The notes below the pieces were generated by a model. It was not told where the DNA came from. It searched no databases and worked only from the letters and a program-made list of their open reading frames with translations. Below are positions 51,905-60,272 of a DNA stretch of 64,000 nucleotides, one piece after another. Positions within the stretch are counted from its first letter, which is position 1. Each line of letters opens with the position of its first letter. The DNA comes from an uncultured Roseobacter sp. Lineage in GTDB: Bacteria; Pseudomonadota; Alphaproteobacteria; Rhodobacterales; Rhodobacteraceae. The position numbers were made by a program, and so were the translations under genes. Where the stretch lies: contig NZ_CANLNE010000002.1 of assembly GCF_947492555.1 (NCBI RefSeq), positions 487,501 to 551,500 on the forward strand. The letters run 5' to 3'.

Positions 51905-54700
51905 TTAGTGTGCGACGGCCCAGTTGGCGCCTTGTCCCGCATCGACGCTGAGCTGCACGTCGAGTTTCACCACCGGGTCGCAGGCCGCTTCCATGATGTC
52001 CCGGGCCGCTTGGATCAGGTCGTCTTCGGCGCCCTCTTCCACCTCGAAGAGCAGTTCGTCATGCACCTGCAGCAGCATCTTGGCCGGTAGCTGTTCGATG
52101 GCGGCGGGCATGCGCACCATCGCCCGGCGGATCACGTCGGCGGCTGTCCCCTGAATGGGTGCGTTGATGGCTGCGCGGGCCGCAAAGCCCGCGTGCGGGC
52201 CCTTGGCGCCGATGTTGGGCGTGTGGATTCGGCGGCCAAAGAGTGTCTGCACATAGCCGTGCTCTTTCGCGAAAGCCTTGGTGTCGTCCATATAGGTGCG
52301 AATGCCGGGGAAGCGTTCGAAATAGCGGTTGATGAACTCCTGCGCCTCGCCGCGCGGGATGCGCAGGTTGCGGGCCAGACCAAAGCCCGAAATGCCGTAG
52401 ATCACACCGAAGTTGATCGCCTTGGCGCGGCGGCGGATTTCGGGCGTCATCTCGTCCATCGGCACGTCGAACATCTCGGAGGCGGTCATCGCGTGGATAT
52501 CGTCGCCGCGTTTGAACGCCTCTTTCAGTGCTTCGATATCGGCGATATGGGCGAGGATGCGCAGCTCGATCTGGCTGTAGTCGAGGGCGACGAGTGTCTT
52601 GCCCTCCTCAGCGACAAAGGCCTCGCGGATGCGGCGGCCTTCCTCGGTGCGGATCGGGATATTCTGCAGATTCGGGTCGGTTGAGGCGAGCCGTCCGGTG
52701 GACGCCCCGGCGATGGAATAGGACGTGTGCACGCGGCCGGTTTCGGCGTTGATGTGGTCCTGTAGAGCGTCCGTATAGGTCGATTTCAGCTTGCTGAGCT
52801 GCCGCCAGTCCAGCACGCGGGCGGGCAGTTCGTGCTCGGTCGCGAGGTCTTCGAGCACATCCGCGCCGGTGGCGTAGGCACCGGTCTTGCCCTTCTTGCC
52901 ACCGGGTAGCGACATTTCATCAAAGAGGATTTCGCCCAACTGTTTGGGGGAGCCGACGTTGAACGACCGCCCGGCCAGCTCGTGGATTTCCGCCTCCAGC
53001 CCCGCCATGCTCTGGCTGAACGCGTTGGACATCCGGCTGAGCGTGTCGCGGTCCACCTTGATGCCCGTGCGTTCCATCTGCGCCAACACCGGCACCAGGG
53101 GCCGTTCGAGGGTCTCATAGACGCGGGTGACCTGGGTGCGGTGCAGCGAGGGTTTGAACTGCTGCCAGAGCCGCAGGGTGATGTCCGCGTCTTCGGCGGC
53201 ATAGGGCACCGCATCCTCCAGCGGTACCTTGTCGAAGGTGATCGCGGATTTGCCGGAGCCCAAGAGCGGTTTGATCGGGATCGGCGTGTGGTTCAGATAA
53301 CGGTCGGACAGCGTGTCCATGCCGTGATTGTGCAGCCCACCGTGCATCGCGTAAGACATCAGCATCGTGTCGTCGAGGGGCGCGAGCGCGATGTCGTGCC
53401 GGGCGAAGATTTTCAGATCGTATTTCATGTTCTGCCCGATCTTGAGGATCGAGGGGTCCTCCAGCATCGGTTTCAGCATCTTCAATGCCTCATCCACACC
53501 CATCTGCCCGTCGGCCAGATCGTCGGAGCCAAAGAGATCGTCGCTGCTGCTTTTTTTGTGGATGAGGGGCACATAGCAGGCCTGCCCGGGCTCGACGCAG
53601 AGCGAGATGCCGACCAGATCGGCAGTCATCTCGTTCAGGCCGGTGGTTTCTGTGTCAACGGCCACGTAGCCGCGCTCGTAAATCTGGTCGATCCAGGCCT
53701 GCAGCTCCTCGGCGGTGCCCACCTTGGAATAGCCCGCACGGTCAAACGGCACCTCTTCGATCTCAGGTGCTTCCGGAGCGGAGGCCGGCGTGTCGTCGAT
53801 CTCCGGCGGCTCGACATCCAGCTTCTCAGCGATGCGCTTGGTGAGGGTGCGGAACTCCATTTCCGCCAGGAACGGCATCAGCTGGTCCGGGTCGGGCGTG
53901 CGTACCTCCAGATCGTCGAGCGTGAAATCGAGCGGTGTGTTCTCATCCAGCAACACCAGCTTGCGGCTGAGCCTGATCTGCTCTGCATGATCGATCAGGG
54001 TCTGGCGGCGCTTGGGTTGCTTGATCTCTTCGGCACGCTCTAAAAGCGCGTCGAGGTCGCCGTATTCGTTGATCAGCAGGGCGGCGGTCTTGACGCCGAT
54101 GCCGGGTGCGCCGGGCACGTTGTCGACGCTGTCCCCGGCCAGCGCCTGCACGTCCACCACGCGGTCGGGGTAGACGCCGAATTTCTCGAATACCCCATCG
54201 CGGTCGATGCGCTTGTTTTTCATCGCGTCCAGCATCTCCACGCCGTCGCCCACCAGCTGCATCAGGTCCTTGTCAGAGCTGATGATGGTGCAGCGCCCGC
54301 CCAGCTTGCGCGCCTGCACCGCCAGCGTGGCGATGATGTCGTCGGCCTCATAGCCTTCCTTCTCCTCGCAGGCGATGTTGAAGGCGACCGTGGCGCGGCG
54401 TGTCAGGGGGATCTGTGGGCGCAGGTCTTCGGGCATCGCTTCGCGGTTGGCCTTGTATTGATCATACATCTCGTTGCGGAAGGTATGGCTGCCCTTGTCG
54501 AAAATCACGGCGACATGGGTGGGCGCATCGTCACCCGTATTCGTCTCTACATAGCGCTGCAGCATGTTGCAAAAGCCCGAGACCGCCCCGATGGGCAGCC
54601 CGTCGGATTTGCGCGTCAGCGGCGGCAGCGCGTGATAGGCCCGAAAGATGAAAGCCGATCCGTCGATCAGATGAAGATGATGCCCCTTGCCAAATGCCAT
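51905..54700 (-). CDS. polA: DNA polymerase I
   Basis: A 931-residue polymerase with all three domains. The N-terminal 5'-3' nuclease begins HLHLIDGSAFIFRAYHALPP and has VEMLDAMKNKRIDRDG and GDSVDNVPGAPGIG. The 3'-5' exonuclease appears active (VAVDTETTGLN, QNMKYDLKIFARH and YAAEDADITLRLW). The polymerase has motif A LVALDYSQIELR, motif B RRAKAINFGVIYGISGFGLAR and motif C VHDELLFEVEEG. The ATG at 54700 (MAFGKGHHLH) is preferred over 54715. It is monocistronic and convergent with DUF2798. Confidence 0.96.
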   Translation of the reverse strand: MAFGKGHHLHLIDGSAFIFRAYHALPPLTRKSDGLPIGAVSGFCNMLQRYVETNTGDDAPTHVAVIFDKGSHTFRNEMYDQYKANREAMPEDLRPQIPLTRRATVAFNIACEEKEGYEADDIIATLAVQARKLGGRCTIISSDKDLMQLVGDGVEMLDAMKNKRIDRDGVFEKFGVYPDRVVDVQALAGDSVDNVPGAPGIGVKTAALLINEYGDLDALLERAEEIKQPKRRQTLIDHAEQIRLSRKLVLLDENTPLDFTLDDLEVRTPDPDQLMPFLAEMEFRTLTKRIAEKLDVEPPEIDDTPASAPEAPEIEEVPFDRAGYSKVGTAEELQAWIDQIYERGYVAVDTETTGLNEMTADLVGISLCVEPGQACYVPLIHKKSSSDDLFGSDDLADGQMGVDEALKMLKPMLEDPSILKIGQNMKYDLKIFARHDIALAPLDDTMLMSYAMHGGLHNHGMDTLSDRYLNHTPIPIKPLLGSGKSAITFDKVPLEDAVPYAAEDADITLRLWQQFKPSLHRTQVTRVYETLERPLVPVLAQMERTGIKVDRDTLSRMSNAFSQSMAGLEAEIHELAGRSFNVGSPKQLGEILFDEMSLPGGKKGKTGAYATGADVLEDLATEHELPARVLDWRQLSKLKSTYTDALQDHINAETGRVHTSYSIAGASTGRLASTDPNLQNIPIRTEEGRRIREAFVAEEGKTLVALDYSQIELRILAHIADIEALKEAFKRGDDIHAMTASEMFDVPMDEMTPEIRRRAKAINFGVIYGISGFGLARNLRIPRGEAQEFINRYFERFPGIRTYMDDTKAFAKEHGYVQTLFGRRIHTPNIGAKGPHAGFAARAAINAPIQGTAADVIRRAMVRMPAAIEQLPAKMLLQVHDELLFEVEEGAEDDLIQAARDIMEAACDPVVKLDVQLSVDAGQGANWAVAH

Positions 54701-54783
54701 ACGTCCAGCCCCCATGTCGCGATGTACCGTTCATGGCGTGCACGCGGGCCGAAGTCCAGAACCGGATCGGGTTGTGCCCGGGA

Positions 54784-55236
54784 TCAGCCGAGAATGGAGT
54801 CCATATTCTGCATGATCCCGATCAACAGCATGACACCGGCGATGATCAGCACCGCGATCAGCAGGACCTGAACGAGGATTGCACCGGTGCTGATGGCGAG
54901 GCCACAGGCTGCCGCGCGTTTGGGCTCCTTGCGGATAAAACCAGTAATCGCCATCAGAAGACCCAGAACGCCAATCGACGGCGCGGCGGTCATGAGGATG
55001 CGATCGATATCCCAGGCGGGCTGAACCACGGTCGCTTCGGGCTGGGGCAGGCCTTGCACCGCGCGTTGTGCTGCAGCCCGCATGTTTCCTGCAATCTCAC
55101 CGATTGTCGTGCCGACATCCGGCTGAGCCGTGAAGGGGCCTGCATAGACAATCAACAACGCAAGAAACAATGCTGATGCGCCAAGCCCAATGGCTGCACA
55201 GGAAAATGGTGCACTGCGTATGGCTGTCTCTGACAT
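54784..55236 (-). CDS. Small polytopic membrane protein, unknown
   Basis: A 150-residue protein with three hydrophobic segments (about 13-33, 79-98 and 111-142, the last ISTGAILVQVLLIAVLIIAGVMLLIGI). A segment between the first and second (about 35-75, TAQPDVGTTIGEIAGNMRAAAQRAVQG) may be periplasmic. The ATG at 55236 has a strong GGAGGG site. A longer reading to 55545 is the shadow of the next gene. No family recognised. Confidence 0.7.
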   Translation of the reverse strand: MSETAIRSAPFSCAAIGLGASALFLALLIVYAGPFTAQPDVGTTIGEIAGNMRAAAQRAVQGLPQPEATVVQPAWDIDRILMTAAPSIGVLGLLMAITGFIRKEPKRAAACGLAISTGAILVQVLLIAVLIIAGVMLLIGIMQNMDSILG

Positions 55237-55297
55237 GTCATGCCCTCCGATCATCACACCGTCATAACGGCTCAGCATGGCAAGATTGAGGCGGATC

Positions 55298-55474
55298 TCA
55301 GACCTTGTCTGCAGAATCCTTATGCACGTATTTGCAGTCGCAATACCCACATTCCACCCAGCCGACATCCTTGGGAATCTGCAACCAGACTCGCGGGTGG
55401 CCCAAGGCACCCTCGCCGCCGTCACAGGCGATGCGGAAACTCTCAACGATCTTGGTTTCGGGCGGCTGCTGCAT
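55298..55474 (-). CDS. CHCC-type zinc-finger protein
   Basis: A 58-residue protein matching the zf-CHCC domain: [22 protein letters not shown] with Cys and His, then [14 protein letters not shown] with the Cys pair. Its mitochondrial relative is a subunit of complex I; the bacterial role is unclear. The ATG at 55474 gives the family length. A TTG at 55558 would add 28 residues and overlap the DUF1203 stop. Confidence 0.8.
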   Translation of the reverse strand: MQQPPETKIVESFRIACDGGEGALGHPRVWLQIPKDVGWVECGYCDCKYVHKDSADKV

Positions 55475-55554
55475 GGAAAAGACGTCCTCTGGCTTTGCCG
55501 TGCCGTTATGGCCAAAGCCGTGGCGTGGGGCAAGCCCATCCGCACTTGCGTGCG

Positions 55555-56022
55555 TCAATCACGATCAATTCGGGCCTGATAGCAGTTGTTGCGTGCAGAC
55601 CGGACGTGAATAAACGCGACCTCTGGGTTGTTGAAGACATCCGCAACCTTGGCCTGGATATGCTCCGTCGCAACGACTTCGCCCGTGCCATAGACGATCT
55701 GTTCATCTGCGGAATAGCCTTTCACCAGGTAGTCTGGCGATGTCGTCAGGATTGTGGGCAGATCGACCGAATTGCCACCCCGCGCGCAGGGCTTGGCACA
55801 CAGAAAAATTGGCCCTGTTTCGGCATAGGCATGCACCCTGTCAAAAGGGCGGTGCGCAAGAATCAGCATCTCTTCTCCCTCAGGCACGTCTTTGAGGCAG
55901 TGCCGGCAGGGGTTGCCAGCACCCGTGGAGATTTTGCGCTGGGGCTTTTGACCATTAACGTCAAGACCGCCGTTTTGAAGAGTGCGGACCATATCCGTCT
56001 CTAAGGCAATGAAATTAGGCAT
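55555..56022 (-). CDS. DUF1203 domain protein
   Basis: A 155-residue soluble protein beginning [19 protein letters not shown], with [23 protein letters not shown], a C-x2-C-containing block, and a C-terminal [18 protein letters not shown]. The ATG at 56022 follows AAGGA. It is divergent from dnaE2. Function unknown. Confidence 0.85.
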   Translation of the reverse strand: MPNFIALETDMVRTLQNGGLDVNGQKPQRKISTGAGNPCRHCLKDVPEGEEMLILAHRPFDRVHAYAETGPIFLCAKPCARGGNSVDLPTILTTSPDYLVKGYSADEQIVYGTGEVVATEHIQAKVADVFNNPEVAFIHVRSARNNCYQARIDRD

Positions 56023-56122
56023 TTCCAGTATCCTTTTTCCCGTATTTGCTGCGACGGGTGTGCCATGAAGAGATGGCTTGAATCGATCCGAATGATGCGC
56101 TTTCAAAAGGGACTCCAAATAG

Positions 56123-56137
56123 GAACAAAAGGTGAAT
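56123..56137. promoter_or_regulatory. Candidate LexA (SOS) box for dnaE2
   Basis: GAAC-N7-GAAT lies 16 bp before the dnaE2 start. The alphaproteobacterial LexA site is GAAC-N7-GAAC (or GTTC-N7-GTTC), so one base differs. dnaE2 is an SOS gene in related bacteria. Confidence 0.45.
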
Positions 56138-56153
56138 ACACTGTGGCTCTGCC

Positions 56154-59078
56154 ATGTTTGCCGAACTCAATATCACCTCGAATTTCTCCTTCCTCAAAGG
56201 GGCGTCCCATCCCGAGGAATACATGTCCCGCGCGGCTGCTCTGGGTCTGCCCGCGATTGCCATTGCAGATGAGAATTCGGTGGCCGGGATCGTGCGGGCA
56301 CATGCGCAGGCCCGCGACATCACGCGGCAACTGCAGGAGCGTGAGGCTTGGGAAGCCGCGCATGGAGTCATGGGACCGCCTGCACCAAAAGGCCTGAGCC
56401 AGTCGGAAAACATCCTTTCTGTCCGGCCCCGATTGATCCCGGCGGCCCGACTGGTCTTTACCGATGCCTGTCCGGTGACAGTGCTGCCCGAAAGCCGGGC
56501 GGGCTGGGGTGTTCTGTGCCGGTTGTTGTCCAAGGGTCGATTGGCTGCGGAAAAAGGCGCCTGCGACCTGCAGCTTGCGGACCTTCTGAAAGGGGGGGCA
56601 GGGCTGCAGATGATCCTCTGGCCACAAACGCAAAACTCACCGGGCGGCGCGGATGGATGGGTGCAAACAGCGCACAGGCTGACGCGCCGCTTTGCCGGAA
56701 AACTCCACATCGGTCTCGTGCCCCAATACGATGGCCGCGATGCTGATCATTTCGCGGGCCTTACGGATCAGGCGGCAGCCCTGGGCATACCAACCCTGGC
56801 CAGCGCCGCGCCGCTGATGCACCACGGCGCCCGGCGCAAGCTGGCGGATGTGGTCACGGCCATCCGCTCCGGCTGCCGGGTGGATACGCTTGGCAGTGAC
56901 GCGCTGCCCAACAGCGAGGCGCGTCTGCGCTCCGAGGCAGAGATGCGGCGTCTCTTCGCAGGGTTCGAAGAGGCGGTCGATCGCGCCTATGCCCTGTCGC
57001 AGAGCCTGACGTTTTCGCTGGATGAACTGCGCTACGAATACCCGTCGGAAGGCACTGAAACCGAAACCCCGTCCGAACGCCTGCGCCGTCTGGCCTATGA
57101 GGGTCTCGACTGGCGCTATCCTCAGGGTGCGCCGGAAAAGGTGCACAAGCTGCTCGAACACGAGCTGACGCTGATCGCCAAGCTGAAATACGAGCCCTAT
57201 TTTCTGACGGTCCGCGATATCGTTGCCTTTGCCCGGTCCCGCGACATCCTCTGTCAGGGGCGCGGGTCGGCGGCCAATTCCGTGGTGTGTTTCTGCATGG
57301 GCATCACCTCCGTCAGCCCGGAAATCGGCACAATGGTGTTCGAACGTTTCGTCTCCGAGGCCCGCGACGAGCCGCCGGATATCGACGTGGATTTCGAACA
57401 TGAACGTCGCGAAGAGGTGATCCAGCATATCTACGAACGCTACGGGCGGGAACGCGCGGGCATTTGCGCAACGGTCGTGCATTACCGTGGCAAACGCGCG
57501 ATCCGCGAAGTGGGCCGTGCCATGGGGCTGACCGAGGACACCATCTCGGCGCTCTCCTCGCAGCTTTGGGGGTTTTTCTCCACCAAGGGGATCGAGGCCG
57601 AACGCATGGCGGAAATTGGACTGGATGCGCGCGACCGCCGCCTGCAGCAGACTCTGGAACTGGTTTATGAAATCAACGGTTTCCCCCGGCATCTTTCCCA
57701 GCACGTGGGGGGGTTCGTGATCACCGCAGGGCGGCTTGACGAGCTGGTACCCATCGAGAATGCCACGATGGAAGGCCGCACGGTCATCTGCTGGGACAAG
57801 GATGACATCGAGGCCTTGGGCATTCTCAAGGTCGACGTGCTGTCTCTGGGCATGCTCACCTGCATCCGCAAGGCGTTCGATCTGCTTCAGATGCATCACA
57901 ACGCTGCTTACACGCTGGCCACCCTGCCCCCCGAGGATCCGCACGTCTATGACATGCTCTGCAAGGCCGACAGCATTGGCGTCTTTCAGGTGGAAAGCCG
58001 CGCGCAGATGAATTTCCTGCCGCGGATGAAACCACGCAAATTCTACGATCTGGTGATCGAGGTGGCGATTATCCGACCCGGTCCCATTCAGGGTGATATG
58101 GTGCACCCCTTCATCCGACGCAGGAACGGCGAGGAGGTGGTCTCTTTCCCATCGGACGCGCTGGGCGAGGTGTTGGGAAAAACGCTGGGCGTGCCACTTT
58201 TTCAGGAGCAGGCGATGCAGATTGCCATCGTTGGCGCGGGCTTTACTCCCGATCAGGCAGATCGCCTCCGCCGCTCGCTGGCGACCTTCAAGAAACACGG
58301 CAATGTCAGCGAATTCCGCAGCCTGTTTCTGCGCGGGATGAAACGCAACGGCTATGAGGACGACTTTGCCGAACGGTGTTTTTCCCAGATCGAAGGCTTC
58401 GGATCCTACGGGTTTCCCGAAAGCCATGCCGCCAGCTTTGCGCTGCTGGTCTACGCCTCAAGCTGGATCAAATGCCACCATCCGGGGATTTTCGCCTGCG
58501 CCTTGCTGAATTCCCAACCCATGGGGTTCTACGCGCCCGCGCAGATCGTCCGCGATGCCCGCGAACATGGCGTGGAGGTGCGCCCCGTCTGTGTCAACGC
58601 CAGCTTCTGGGACAACACGATAGAACCTGACGGGCAGGGTGGGCTGACGCTGAGGCTGGGGTTTCGCCAGATCAAAGGGGTGAGTGAAGAGGACGCGGAA
58701 TGGCTGACGGCGGCGCGCGGCAACGGCTATCGCTCCGTGCAGGATGTCTGGCGGCGCGCAGGGCTGGACCCCTCACAGATCGTGCGGCTGGCGGAGGCAG
58801 ATGTCTTTGCGAACATCGGGCTGGCACGGCGTGAGGCGCTTTGGGAGGCCAAGGCGCTTGTGCCGGGCGGGACCTTGCCGCTTTTTGCCAGCGATCTGGA
58901 TGGTGAGGTGATCAATGAACCCGTGGCCCTGTTGCCCGAAATGACATTGGGGGAAGAGGTGGTCGAGGATTATGTAGCGACGCGTCTGACGCTCAAGGCA
59001 CATCCACTGGCCCTGCTGCGCCAGCGGCTGACACCGGAGCAGGGCGTGCAAGCTGACGTAACTGGAAAGCAGTCCTAA
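56154..59078 (+). CDS. dnaE2: Error-prone DNA polymerase DnaE2 (ImuC), C-terminally truncated
   Basis: Lesion-bypass polymerase of the SOS response. The PHP domain begins MFAELNITSNFSFLKGASHPEEYMSRAAALGL. The polymerase core has catalytic DIDVDFEHERREEVIQ and the QGRGSAANSVVCFC block, with FGSYGFPESHAASFALLVY near the end. The chain stops at 974 residues, soon after LTLKAHPLALLRQRLTPEQ; the family usually runs to about 1,050-1,090 and includes an OB-fold that is missing here. No trace of that domain is seen downstream. The imuA and imuB partners are not adjacent. The stop overlaps the convergent XRE gene by 4 bp. The protein may still be active or may be decaying. Confidence 0.88.
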   Translation: MFAELNITSNFSFLKGASHPEEYMSRAAALGLPAIAIADENSVAGIVRAHAQARDITRQLQEREAWEAAHGVMGPPAPKGLSQSENILSVRPRLIPAARLVFTDACPVTVLPESRAGWGVLCRLLSKGRLAAEKGACDLQLADLLKGGAGLQMILWPQTQNSPGGADGWVQTAHRLTRRFAGKLHIGLVPQYDGRDADHFAGLTDQAAALGIPTLASAAPLMHHGARRKLADVVTAIRSGCRVDTLGSDALPNSEARLRSEAEMRRLFAGFEEAVDRAYALSQSLTFSLDELRYEYPSEGTETETPSERLRRLAYEGLDWRYPQGAPEKVHKLLEHELTLIAKLKYEPYFLTVRDIVAFARSRDILCQGRGSAANSVVCFCMGITSVSPEIGTMVFERFVSEARDEPPDIDVDFEHERREEVIQHIYERYGRERAGICATVVHYRGKRAIREVGRAMGLTEDTISALSSQLWGFFSTKGIEAERMAEIGLDARDRRLQQTLELVYEINGFPRHLSQHVGGFVITAGRLDELVPIENATMEGRTVICWDKDDIEALGILKVDVLSLGMLTCIRKAFDLLQMHHNAAYTLATLPPEDPHVYDMLCKADSIGVFQVESRAQMNFLPRMKPRKFYDLVIEVAIIRPGPIQGDMVHPFIRRRNGEEVVSFPSDALGEVLGKTLGVPLFQEQAMQIAIVGAGFTPDQADRLRRSLATFKKHGNVSEFRSLFLRGMKRNGYEDDFAERCFSQIEGFGSYGFPESHAASFALLVYASSWIKCHHPGIFACALLNSQPMGFYAPAQIVRDAREHGVEVRPVCVNASFWDNTIEPDGQGGLTLRLGFRQIKGVSEEDAEWLTAARGNGYRSVQDVWRRAGLDPSQIVRLAEADVFANIGLARREALWEAKALVPGGTLPLFASDLDGEVINEPVALLPEMTLGEEVVEDYVATRLTLKAHPLALLRQRLTPEQGVQADVTGKQS

Positions 59079-59509
59079 ATCGGTTTTAGAAAGGCTTCGA
59101 AACGCCGCAATTCAAGCTTCAGCCTTCTCAGGAAGGTCTCATCGGTCGGCAATTTGTTCTCGATGCGTTGCTCGATCGCCTGGTTTAAATGCTCGTAGGC
59201 CCGCGCAAGAGACACAAGCGCGTGGTCTTCGTGCCAACTCGGGTCTTTTCGCCCGTTACTTGGAAGCTCGTGGATACCATCGCTAAAGCCCGATTTCACA
59301 GCGTCCTGCTCTGCGATGTATTGTTCCAAGGCTTCGTGCAGCGCCTGAACCGTCGTTTCACGCACCTTTTTCCCGGAGATATAGTGCTTCAAGGTGTTTG
59401 CGCTCAAATCAGCGCGTCTACACAGCTCGGCAGCGCTCATGTTGGCTTCTTGTTTGCGTTGGGCGAAAGCTATGTGCCTGGGCATATCCATTTCGGATGC
59501 TGGTGCCAT
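59075..59509 (-). CDS. XRE-type helix-turn-helix regulator
   Basis: A 144-residue protein with an N-terminal HTH (ANMSAAELCRRADLSANTLKHYISGKKVRETTVQALHEALEQY, about residues 24-66) and a helical C-terminus (ARAYEHLNQAIEQRIENKL, FLRRLKLELRRFEAFL) likely to dimerise. The ATG at 59509 follows AGGAG with 7-base spacing; the frame is open to 59527. It lies directly after the broken end of dnaE2, and its codons are less GC-biased than its neighbours. Its target is unknown. Confidence 0.8.
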   Translation of the reverse strand: MAPASEMDMPRHIAFAQRKQEANMSAAELCRRADLSANTLKHYISGKKVRETTVQALHEALEQYIAEQDAVKSGFSDGIHELPSNGRKDPSWHEDHALVSLARAYEHLNQAIEQRIENKLPTDETFLRRLKLELRRFEAFLKPI

Positions 59510-59527
59510 CGAATCACTCCTGCTCAT

Positions 59528-59855
59528 TTCTGCTCAAGTATCAGCCAATTGCGGCTTTTTGAAGTGATTGATATCAAATGAGCCATGTAATTTCTACCAA
59601 TTATAAATCAAAATATGGATATATGCGCTAAAACTGACACTAGTGATGGTGATGAGGATTTCAAAAATAATCATTTTGCGTCAAATTAACATATCTATAG
59701 GGGGTGTGCGCAAATTCGTGTATGGTGGCATGGTCCGGAAAATCAACTGCAAAATCTCATCACCGGACCACCTGGATCTAACCAGTGCCTGACCGTAGCA
59801 TATTCTCTTACTACGCGGAAATGCGGATGGGCACGCTGCCAAGAAAGGCGCAATC
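59528..59855. other. AT-rich divergent intergenic region
   Basis: About 330 bp with no gene. The part from 59580 to 59700 is markedly AT-rich compared with the rest of the window. A consensus TATAAT for the minus strand lies at 59600-59605, without a good -35. An inverted repeat at 59731-59770 precedes the small membrane protein gene. Confidence 0.7.
59731..59770. repeat. 8-bp inverted repeat with 24-bp spacer
   Basis: TGGTCCGG (59731-59738) and CCGGACCA (59763-59770) are perfect reverse complements. They lie 85-125 bp before the gene at 59856 and could be a regulator site or a leader hairpin. Confidence 0.55.
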
Positions 59856-60161
59856 ATGCCTAAAAACTCGCAAATCGCCGCACTTGCTGTCGGCGCCGCA
59901 ACTGCAACGCTTTTGGCCGCAGTGCAAGAGATGTTCCCTGGGCTCAAATCTGCTCTGCCGCTTAACCAGAGTTCATTTGTTCAGACCTCTGCACTTATCC
60001 TGGGCGCGCTTGCAATCAGTATCATCTATGATGCATTCCGCGGTGCGCGCACCAGTGAGAAAGAAAGTCTGGATGAAGAACAAGACAGCGATAGCATTAA
60101 TACTGCTTGGTCGAAAACTTCCGATGACCGGAATGATGATGACCATTTGACATCGCTTTGA
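59856..60161 (+). CDS. Small membrane protein, unknown
   Basis: A 101-residue protein with two likely hydrophobic segments (IAALAVGAATATLLAAV near 7-23 and TSALILGALAISIIYDAF near 44-61) and a strongly acidic tail (EKESLDEEQDSDSINTAW, DDRNDDDHL). The ATG follows AAGG with 8-base spacing. No family recognised. It lies in the AT-rich island between dnaE2 and gpmI. Confidence 0.6.
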   Translation: MPKNSQIAALAVGAATATLLAAVQEMFPGLKSALPLNQSSFVQTSALILGALAISIIYDAFRGARTSEKESLDEEQDSDSINTAWSKTSDDRNDDDHLTSL

Positions 60162-60272
60162 TCGTTTATCCTGCCTCGACGGTGTGTGAAAACGCAAGGG
60201 TAAGACAAAAGCTGTTCCCCCTTTGCGCCGCAGCGGGTAAAAGGCGCGCAACAAATTGAGGAACAGACCCCG

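Noticed and set aside
54784-55545. Long version of the membrane protein starting at 55545
   Set aside because: The first 100 residues overlap the zinc-finger gene and look random; a strong GGAGGG site marks the start at 55236.
56637-58427. 596-codon minus-strand frame inside dnaE2
   Set aside because: It is antisense to conserved polymerase motifs and has no recognisable domain or ribosome site.
59785-60150. 121-codon plus-strand frame overlapping the gene at 59856
   Set aside because: Basic, Arg/Leu-rich shadow; the other frame has a better ribosome site and clear helices.
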